A stretch of 64,000 bases of DNA, from contig JBBHKE010001398.1 in NCBI GenBank assembly GCA_037447655.1, positions 17,984 through 81,983 of the forward strand, written 5' to 3'. Of the stretch, positions 55,820 through 64,000 are shown in pieces. The notes below the pieces were generated by a model, which was not told the origin of the DNA, ran no database searches, and saw only the letters and a program-made list of their open reading frames with translations. The translations under genes and the position numbers were made by a program. Within the stretch, counting starts at the first letter, position 1, and every line of letters starts with the position of its first letter. The DNA comes from Zygnema cylindricum (lineage: Eukaryota; Streptophyta; Zygnematophyceae; Zygnematales; Zygnemataceae).

Positions 55820-58121
55820 TATAAAGTATATAATATAATACGGTATATTATATAATACTATTGTATGCATACTATTTTTTTTTAAGTTATCGTCGATATG
55901 GAATTTGTTGGTCTCGGACCGATATATCAGATCCTCTGACCGTTCGATAACAGATAACTATCGGTATTGGTGTTATCGCGATAAAAATTTTATCGATACA
56001 CAACACTACTAATTAGAGTAAATGATTTAGCCTAAAATTTTGAAATTTCGAATGAGCGTTAATAAAGCTAATTTTTATTTTACGTTATTTATTCATTGAC
56101 GCTAATAGCGATTGGTGGTGTACTTTTCCCTCATGTACAAACTAAATATTATTTGCAGCCAATTGTAAATATGGAAGTTCTGTATAATACGTTTTCATCA
56201 TGTACGGACAAAATAAATTTTTTTGTTGTTCCAAAAATTAGGTCTTCAAACCTCCACGAAGAGAATTGCTAAAGGTGTGTTCTCATGTGATTATGCAAGG
56301 GTTTTTTATTGTCTTTGTCGTCTAAAGAAGAGCTTGCAGTGAGAAAATATTTTGCCGTACAAAAAAATTGCGATCACCATAGTACAATTTGTGTCATTTT
56401 GAAACTTGGAATGTACTACAGCTTGTTGTTTTGCTATTTTCGACCCACTACCACGTCAAGAAACGTCATCTTCAAACTTTATTTGAAAATGACTCGCGAG
56501 TCGATTTTATTTAAAGTATTGGCTGACCAACGAATTGTATTATGCGTTTGCACGTGTTGTAAACTTTCAAAACATTTTCACAAAACGTGAAGTACAAAAA
56601 AAAAAAACAAAATTGCAGTCTGTATAGACTATATCCCATACAGAGGCCGCGGAGAGGTCTCGAGGGGTCTCGAGCAACGGATGCCATTTCGCAAAAGCGA
56701 ATTCCGTGAAGACGCCTTCCTCCCTCTCCCGCTCTCTTTCACACTATCAGTTTTATTTCTCAATTTTTGGAGCGAAATATGACAATATCCGTATGCAATA
56801 AAAGAGCTTTGGAAAATAATCATTTGGAATACATTTGGGCATATTTTCATGGCATGTCGAGTAAGAGAAGTTGAAAAAACGAAATCGAGAAGCCATGGCC
56901 GAAAGTTATTCAATGAATGATGCCGACGTTATCACAGTTGAGCATGACGTCATAACGTCCCATAACCCTAAGAATCTACAATGTCACAAAATAGTAGACT
57001 TCTACAACCGTGGCTGTTTAGTCAACTTCAAAAATTGTCGCGAGTTTTGTGATCATCTACAACCGTCAAAATTTGTACCCACGTTTGCAACCGTCACGTT
57101 TTAAAGTAACAATTTCGTTTTCGAACATAGGGACACACTGAAAAGTAGCACAAAGAATCTTCACTAAAAAACAAAGTAACATGACTAAGTTACGGTTACA
57201 TTGGAACACACCCTAACCCCCAAGGTTGAATATATTGTAATTCGGTACAGCACCATGATATTAATTGCTCAATAGTCAACACTATTAACATTTGTATAGA
57301 GGGGAATTTGTTGTATTGAAGATTTTTTTTTTTTGAGCATCGATCTTTATATGCATACGACAAGCGAATTTGTTTAGTTAATGTGTATAGTTTTGTACAG
57401 AAGTATGAGAACATACTATAAAAAACAGCTCGCAACATATTTTATTATTTTACCACAATGTCACTTTTTTATCATCAAAATTTTACGAGAACAAAATATG
57501 TACGTTCTGAAATGTTTGTCCCCTGTCCAAAAACAAATTGAATTTCTTTTAACGACATCGAACTCTTGTAACCTTGTATCACAAGAGTTCAAAATAGTCA
57601 CTTAGACTTTTGTGGGATCACTTAGACTTGTTCCAACACTGTAGAGAAATCTTTTCACACGTGCCATTATGATCTATCTGTTTACTTCCAGGTACACTTG
57701 AATCTTGGTGATTATAAGAGGTGAAATTTTACTATCAAAATCGGGATGGTTAAACCATCTAAGTACAAAACCTGATTGGAAATGTAAAAATGTTTACTAC
57801 CATTAAAGGCTTCAGCTGTAAAAACTGAAAAGAACAGAAACTACATTAGCTAAGCCACACTAAACACAAAAACATTAAAAGCAACAAAAACTTAAACAAA
57901 TACCAAAACCAAACTAAAATAGCACTAAAAAACAGCGCTATACACAAAATATAAAAGACAAACTAGGGCCGCACAAAATTACAGTACAAGTTCGTTTATT
58001 CGTATCCTTTGTAAAAAAATTTATGTTTATGCATGTTTCCTCTTTGCAACAACATAACAAAAACAAAATAATAAATAACTAAATTTGACGCAGTAAACAA
58101 AAGGCCAAATATACGCGTTGT

Positions 58122-58579
58122 ACACGACAATAATGTTGACGCAACGTCCATAAAATTGATTCTCATTCTCAACATAGCATAGTTCAAAAGTAGGTGAAAG
58201 TACGCCCATACAATATGCCTATTGTACGCAAAACATACAATATGACCTTAAGACCCATATTGTATTGGTCGCAAAATGAAAAAAAATAGTAACAAGGTTG
58301 AGTTGCACATCGATCGATAGAGAATTAAACGTCATGTCTAAATTTTGAAAAACATTCGGGCAAAAAAATATTTTTTCTGTGAGTTTTGAGGTATTTTTTA
58401 TTTATACTTTCAGATTTGGACGATCGGACGGTCGCTGATAAAAGTAGCGATCTAAGAAGATCACATGAAAAGCCTATTTACGCAATTACATGTTAGCGCG
58501 ACTACGGGGCAGCGTGAATATCTTTTCTGTACTTTTCTACTTGAAAAAGTACAAAAAAGTACGTATCTGACAGACCGTA
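58122..58579. other. No feature seen
   Basis: AT-rich sequence right of the duplication, no repeat partner in the window. Confidence 0.55.
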
Positions 58580-58746
58580 CACCACACTATTTATAATGGC
58601 ACTTCATTAGAGTCATGAATCCTATTTAATGGGCTACCTCAAATAACGTGTAGAAACATTTAGAATGTTTAATTCTATTTGAGAATTTGCCTAAAAAAAC
58701 AGGGTACCTCAATTAGCGTTCAATACGGTAATAGCGATTCACGGTG
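58580..58746 (+). mobile_element. TA-flanked MITE-like element
   Basis: 167 bp; ends CACCACACTATTTATAATGG and the complement of CACCGTGAATCGCTATTA, TA flanks. Termini resemble the other MITEs here; interior differs. Confidence 0.5.
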
Positions 58747-59978
58747 TAGTGAGCTTCCAAATGTAAGGATTCGGTGCAACTAAAAAAGTTGATGACGTCA
58801 TAAGTCCATGACAATTGACAAATTTATGACTCATGGATCGTAACAAAAATGTGTACGTTTAAATTGTCTTTCACTATCCGACCAGATGTGAACAAAATAC
58901 ACAAACGACAAAAGTCTGTAAAGAAAAGGTTTCGGTTTGCGTAAAGCCGTAATGAACGGGGCTGTTAATTTGGCAGAAATAAAGCGGTCGTACGAAATGC
59001 GTACTTTATCCTTTTTGTACAATAAAGTGTCTAGGCTTCTCATTGGATCGTACGGACGTCCTAAAATATGGCGATTTCTTGTCATGGACCGTCTGCACAT
59101 TTGGGGTTCCAGTAAGAACATAGTCGAACATGTCACGATCACGATCCATGGACTTTACCAGTTTACCCCTATGCGAATTTAGATTTTCCGGCTACAAACA
59201 TTCAATTTTGGTGCAAAACGACAAAAAGTTGGCAGACGTGCATGCATGCGGATATGTCCTTTATGTACTTCCACGTCAGATTATTTTGACACATGGCGAA
59301 AAACGACAGTCAATAGTTTAGCCAATCATCGCCTCTTTTCTTGATTAGTAAATGCTACCATCAATTTCGTACAGCGTACGTCACATATCCGTACAAATGC
59401 TAAACAAATAGGCCTGCCTCCGTTACAACCTACATTTTGCCGTGGTTTTGTTGACTGCTTTAAATGTAAAAACGGATGAATCCTGTCGGTGACAAGTTTG
59501 TCGTATATAACCAGATCTGTACGAATGGCGTGCTTCATTGCGTACGAACTAAATTTAACGTACGATAAGCATACGTTCAGGACTTTATTATCTGTACGAA
59601 CGACACTAAATCTGTACACGCTGCATGTGACCCAGCTAAAATCTTTTGTACGGTTGAAGCAAAATATGTACGGGAAAAATGCGATTACAATGTTGTACGA
59701 ATAACGCTTGTCAACTGAATGTTACTGTTGGTATTTTCTGGAGGCTTTTGAATTTGTCATCCAAGGATTCTATCTTTTTTTTTATCACAAGTCTTCGACC
59801 GTTTTTAGGGTTTTGCCGCCATGGCTGTACGGACGCACTTCAAATCAAGGTCGTGAAAAGACGAATTTGTGGTCAGCTATTGAATAAAATCACTGTCAAA
59901 TTACCAAACTGATCGGAAAATTGACAAACAAAATGGAGCATTTAGTTGGTTTACAGGTATTTTTTTGCCAAAAGCTTA
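58747..59978. other. Intergenic or possible 5' region of a host gene
   Basis: Very rich in GTAC/CGTAC words (58990-59700). A telo-box-like tttttagggtttt and gccgccATGGCTG at 59821 would start a 12-codon frame (MAVRTHFKSRS) with a possible splice donor caag/gtcgtg. No domain can be recognised. Short open frames in this stretch are not supported. Confidence 0.3.
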
Positions 59979-60470
59979 GTTTTTTTTTTTTTTTTTGCAT
60001 TTTCTATATAGTTGTGTAATCATCAACGTTTCCATTTTTTTTATGCCTTTTCCCTCTGTTTTTGTTTTTTATGTCGTTCACTGAAATTAGGGTTTAAAAC
60101 TTTTTTTCGGGGTTCAGAATCAGATTTTTCGTTCAATTCGTTCCCCTTGCTTAGTCAATTTTTGCAATTTTTTCTGCAAATTTTCTCTGCATTTCTATTT
60201 TTCTGCGTTTTTTTCCCATTTTTTTTCTGCAGTTTTTTTCTGCATTTGCATTTTTTCATGCATGTTTTCTTCTTTGTTTGCATTTCCTCCGCTTTTTCCT
60301 CCCCAATTTTGTGCATTTTTTTTCGTGCGACATGTCAGATATGCACAAGAACTTTGTTTTTTTTTTTCAGTTTCATCCTGTCAGCATTTTTTTTTCTGTC
60401 TGAGGCGTTTTTTCGTTTCCTTTTAAATCTTTCCATTTCAATACCTTTGCTCCTAGCTCTATTTTAATTT
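59979..60470. repeat. Poly-T and T-rich low-complexity stretch
   Basis: A run of about 18 T at 59979-59996, then imperfect ttttttctgcatt repeats. The 151-codon frame across it is Phe/Ser-rich from composition. Confidence 0.8.
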
Positions 60471-60538
60471 ACATTGTTTTTTCTCGTATTAGGTCTTATT
60501 TCCATTCTTCATTTTTGGTCCTTCTCTAGTATCTGAAC

Positions 60539-60558
60539 TCTTTCTCTCTCTCTCTCTC

Positions 60559-60624
<66 letters not shown>

Positions 60625-60765
60625 CCCCCCCCTCTCTCTCTCTCTCCCCTCCCCTCTCTCTCTCCCCCCTTTCTCTGCTCACCCTCTCTCTCTCCCCCTC
60701 TCTCTTCCTCTTTCTCTCTCTTCCCTCCATCTCTCTCTCCCTCCCTCTCTCTCCCTCTCGTCCTT
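60539..60765. repeat. (CT)n microsatellite and CT-rich tract
   Basis: Nearly pure CT dinucleotide to about 60620, then mixed CT/CCT. The minus-strand Arg/Glu-rich frame is its translation. Confidence 0.95.
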
Positions 60766-60884
60766 TTTCGTCCATTTGTCAGCCTTGTCTTGTATCAAAC
60801 CAGAAAAAGAATGGACTGCCTACCATTATTAGTGTTATGCTGTTCCTCACTATTTTATGTGTCTCATACGTAACCATGTTACTA

Positions 60885-61080
60885 CACTGCCCATCGTTGC
60901 ATTGAGAATTTATTATTGTAAATGTGAAATTAGAATATAAAAAAATACTAGATTAGTACAAGGAGACATGGCAGATTGCAGTTGCTTCCTCAAATAGTGT
61001 CGCTGACACTTTTTTATGATTTTTGGTCAAAGAAAGTTGCCATCAAATTAGTGTTATTAATTACAATAGTGATGGCAGAG
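60885..61080 (+). mobile_element. MITE-3a
   Basis: Starts TA/CACTGCCCATCGTT. Inner words (caaggaga, cagattgcagttg, tttatgatttttggtcaaag) match MITE-1. Inverted neighbour MITE-3b forms a roughly 390-bp palindrome with arms of about 125 bp. Confidence 0.7.
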
Positions 61081-61085
61081 TCTTA

Positions 61086-61276
61086 AACTGCCAATCACTA
61101 TTATTGTGAAGGAATCATCAGTTTTAAAGCGAAATTAGCATCGGTAATACTAATTTACACTATTTGAGGGAGCAACTGCAATCTGCCCTGTCTCCTTGTA
61201 CTAATTTAGTATTTTTTTATATTCTAATTTCACATTTACAATAATAAATCCTCAATGCTAATAACGATGGGCAGTG
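61086..61276 (-). mobile_element. MITE-3b (inverted)
   Basis: Ends aacgatgggcagtg/TA. The outer 125 bp is the reverse complement of MITE-3a almost base for base; the inner part differs, resembling the tandem unit of MITE-5. Confidence 0.7.
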
Positions 61277-61281
61277 TAGTA

Positions 61282-61558
61282 AACTGCCTATCACTATTTT
61301 TCTGAATGAATCATTAGTTTTAAAGCGAGTTAGTATCAATAATACTAATTTGCCGCTATTATTGTAAAAAAATGATCAGTTTAAAAGCGAAGTTAGTAGC
61401 AGTAATACTGATTTAGTTCTATTTTTCACAAGGAAGTTAGTATCAGTAACACTAATTTAGTGCTATTATTCCGAAGGAATGATAAGTATAAAAGCAAAGT
61501 TAGTATCAGTAATACTGATTTAGTGCCATTATTGTTAACACTACTAGCGATGAGCTTG
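61282..61558 (+). mobile_element. MITE-5 with expanded internal repeat
   Basis: TA/AACTGCCTATCAC start and ctagcgatgagcttg/TA end. The interior is four imperfect units of about 62 bp (aagttagtatcagtaatact core), one unit shortened. Confidence 0.6.
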
Positions 61559-61792
61559 TACCTTCTCACACTGCACCTTACATCGCTATTAGAGTTAATA
61601 ACAGTAATTTGCGTGATTTTTTTTTTTTTTTTGGGGCCCAAAATTACTATTTAGTGTTAAATACCACTATATTCTTTAAGTGGTCTATAATGTCACGTGG
61701 CAAAACATAATTTAGTATAGCTAACACTAAATCCGTTTCAAATTCAATGCCAATTCACTAACTCTAATATCGTTGTAAGGTATATCATACTA

Positions 61793-61983
61793 CACTGCCC
61801 ACCAATATTAGTGTTATACATTTTCTGAACAGTTAATTTTTCCCCATCTCAAAATTTTATTATTTTTCATTGTGACGTCCAGATCGGAAGGTAAGACCCT
61901 CAGCGTTTGCCTTAAAAAACATATCGAGCTAAACTCCTTTTAATTGGCCAAAATTTGGTTAACACGAATAACGACGGGCAGTG
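61793..61983 (+). mobile_element. MITE-4
   Basis: 191 bp; TA/CACTGCCCACCAATATTAGT start and aataacgacgggcagtg/TA end. No coding. Confidence 0.7.
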
Positions 61984-62089
61984 TACCAAACCTAATTTTA
62001 TATTCCATTTCTTCCTAAGAATGGGAGTCCACACTATTCTATGCGTGACATGTGGAAACATAGGAATTAATGCTGACGGGATTCCAGGG

Positions 62090-62222
62090 AGAGGAAAGGG
62101 AGAGGGACAGGGAGAGATAGGGAGAGGGACAGGGAGAGGGAGAGGGAGCAGGAGAGGGAAAGGGAAAGGGAGCAGGAGAGGGAGAGGGAGGGAGAGAGGG
62201 AGAGAAGGAGGGAGAGGGAGAC
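62090..62222. repeat. GA-rich minisatellite (gggaga)
   Basis: Imperfect hexamers gggaga/gggaca/gggagc on the + strand. Both-strand open frames are compositional. Confidence 0.9.
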
Positions 62223-62860
62223 CTTGCAGTAGTCTTTCAATCATCTATTCTTGTTTATGTTTCTGGTCGATTGTTTTTTGAGGTTGTGGTACAAAGGTTC
62301 TAGAATTTATGATTATTGTTTTTTGGGGTTAACAAACTGTCAGGACACTTAGATTTTTATGCTCATATTTGTTCATTAGTCCACTAAAAGAAAATAAGTA
62401 TTTGTAAGGTCATATGGGAGTAGGAAAGTTTTTACTTCGTATTCTGATTTTTTTCCAGCAGGAATTTTATGGAAGTTATCAACCTGACTTTGAATGAACT
62501 GGTTGAAATCATTTTCGGTTTTTCTCAGTCTCTTTATTCAGACTCAAAACCCAGACTATTTTCAGTTCTAGAAAAACTGTTTTCAGCATAATATACACAC
62601 TAATAATCACGAGCGGATATGATTTTTCCCCATGTTCTCTCTCTCTCCCTCTCTCCATCTTCCATTCTCTTTCCTTCTTTAGTTCTCCCGCTCTCTTTCT
62701 CTTTTTCTCTCTCTCTGATGATGGCTGTATGATTATAGCCGACATTTTTGTGAATGCGTCACCACTCTATCACTCTCTTTTTCACTCTCTTTTCCTGTCT
62801 TTTTGCCTTCCTTAAAACCAGATCAACTTAAACCTTCACAGGAAAATTTACTTTAACACG
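62223..62860. other. No gene seen; short CT-rich tract inside
   Basis: AT-rich with a CT/TTC tract at about 62636-62720 and nothing else recognised. Confidence 0.55.
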
Positions 62861-62863
62861 AGT

Positions 62864-63060
62864 CACATTAACATAAGTCACATTAACATAACCCACATTA
62901 ACATAGTCTTATTGGCATATGTAAGTCACATTGACATAACCCACGTCGATACCATTGGCATTGACATTGACATTCATTTCCACTTCCACCTCCACTTTCA
63001 CGTCCACTTTTGGTTCCATTTCCACTTCCACTCACTTTGACTTTCACTTAGTTTCGCTTT
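62864..63060. repeat. Short tandem repeats (cacattaacata; ttccac hexamers)
   Basis: Four or five 15-18 bp units around cacattaacataa to about 62945, then ttccac/ctttcac hexamers to 63060. Confidence 0.75.
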
Positions 63061-63129
63061 CAGATTTGCATTCGCATTCAATTTTTTTTCCTTCTGTCAC
63101 TCTCCAATGTGCTCGCAATGTGCTCGCAG

Positions 63130-63366
63130 GATGCTCGTCTTCAACCATTTCTTCTCCTTCATGTCCTCAGACAACATCTTCCACCCGAAAATTCAAAGGA
63201 AAAAATTGGACCAGGAGATATATCCATGGCTGTTGACATTGTTCGACGGCATCATCTCCTTCGAGAATCTCTAACGACAAATGTGAAAATGAAGCAAAAA
63301 CCGCCTCGACAGCTGGCAATCGACCAATGGTGCACTCGAGTCATGGAGCTTGCGGCAAGTCCAGAA
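63130..63366 (+). CDS. Candidate internal exon of an unidentified host gene
   Basis: Open frame of about 79 codons with balanced, non-repetitive composition, unlike everything around it. It includes LQPFLLLHVLRQHLPP, MAVDIVRRHHLLRESL and AIDQWCTRVMELAASPE, which read like an alpha-helical folded protein. Upstream lies a pyrimidine tract and ctcgcag (acceptor-like, ending 63129); downstream GTACGTTT at 63367 could be a donor. I do not recognise the family. It could be a chance frame: no second exon, promoter or terminator was identified. Confidence 0.3.
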
Positions 63367-63469
63367 GTACGTTTTGTTTTTTCTGCATTTTTTTGCCGTT
63401 TTGCACTTGCCACCTGGCTGCTGCTAATTAAATTTAATTATTGCGAAGTGGATTATAACTTGGATGTAA

Positions 63470-63640
63470 GTAACTGAAAATAACTAGGTAACTTTATTAC
63501 TGCTAATTGAAGATAACTGAGTAACCGATAATTGGAACTGAGTTAACTGATAACTGAAGAAAACAGAGTAACTGATAATTGAAGAAACTGGGTAACTGAT
63601 ATCCGATAACAGACGAAGATAATTGGGTAAAGTTTGAATT
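63470..63640. repeat. Degenerate tandem repeat (gtaactgataattgaaga)
   Basis: Five or six imperfect 25-35 bp units with gagtaactgataattgaaga as the clearest core. Followed at 63770-63860 by degenerate aaaaccc-type repeats. Confidence 0.7.
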
Positions 63641-63939
63641 TTATGTACCTGGATAACAATTTGAGACGAATAAAAGGGAACAATAGATCTATTCATTAAA
63701 AACCGAACCGAATCACTTTGATTCTGAGAAAAATAAAAATATAACTACCGAAAAGTTAGCCAAGAACCATAGAAAGCCTTTAAAAACCCAAAAAATACCC
63801 TTAAAACCTCTAAAAAACCCTGGAAAAACCCAGAACACTCTAAGAAAACCCTTCTCTGAAAAGAAAACAACACCTGTTATGGAAAAAATAAGAAACTTGC
63901 TCAGAAATATTATCGAATGAATGAAAACATAGGAAAGAA

Positions 63940-64000
63940 AGCTCCTCTTCCTCCCCCCTCCCCCTCTCTCTCTCCCCCCCCCACTCTCCCTCTCTCCCCC
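63940..64000. repeat. CT-rich tract at window end
   Basis: Pure pyrimidine stretch running into the window edge. Confidence 0.9.

Larger units (their letters stand above)
52129..58121 (+). repeat. Segmental duplication, copy 2
   Basis: Direct copy of 44101-50093. Contains partial solo B LTR 52129-52417, A2 coding 52418-54802, A2 5' LTR 54803-55819 and flank 55820-58121. Left edge joins a D-type LTR fragment; right edge joins unrelated sequence. Confidence 0.95.

Noticed and set aside
60012-60467. 151-codon Phe-rich frame resembling a membrane protein
   Set aside because: Arises from poly-T and ttttctgc repeats; hydrophobicity is compositional.
60509-60775. Arg/Glu-rich 88-codon frame
   Set aside because: Translation of a (CT)n microsatellite.

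Overview
The window looks like a retrotransposon-dominated stretch of a large nuclear genome, most probably a land plant or close streptophyte relative. The evidence is dense nested Ty1/Copia elements, a chromodomain-type Ty3/Gypsy remnant, TA-flanked MITEs, CT/GA microsatellites and no compact gene order. I cannot name the species. No intact host gene was found. One open stretch near 63.13-63.37 kb looks like a possible host exon, and a Kozak-like ATG lies at 59821.

Layout. 1-3474: 3' end of a family-A Copia element (+) with an interrupted 3' LTR. 3485-3802: Copia RT scrap (-). 5151-5763: repeat R plus CT-rich tract. 5764-12112: Copia B1 (+). 12113-15310: MITEs, two 10-bp arrays, low complexity. 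15312-15690: second R copy. 15691-25740: Copia B3 (+), whose 5' LTR is split by a younger complete element, B2 (-, 15836-22268, TSD ATGGC). 25741-31649: Copia C (-). 31650-32870: D-type LTR. 32871-36758: 5'-truncated Copia B4 (+), its 3' LTR holding a family-A solo LTR. 36759-40102: deleted chromovirus-like Gypsy element. 40508-47791: Copia A1 (-, TSD TATAA) with a nested solo B LTR. 44101-50093 is duplicated almost perfectly as 52129-58121 (constant offset 8028). 58122-64000: MITEs, microsatellites, T-rich sequence and the candidate exon.

Common themes of the Copia families. The 5' LTR is followed at once by a sequence complementary to the anticodon arm of initiator tRNA-Met, as in Drosophila copia (half-tRNA priming), instead of the 3'-end PBS usual in plants. 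The gag frame starts inside the LTR and runs through this PBS. The B, C and D LTRs share a GTAC-rich, CCAAT-containing module, and B and C also carry an antisense tRNA-like block with a Pol III B-box match. All coding regions are broken. B2 is closest to intact: its order is gag, zinc knuckle, protease, integrase, RT, RNase H, with two nonsense and two frameshift lesions visible.

Family names A-D and R are local labels. Boundaries come from reading repeats against one another by eye; TSD-supported ends are the most reliable.
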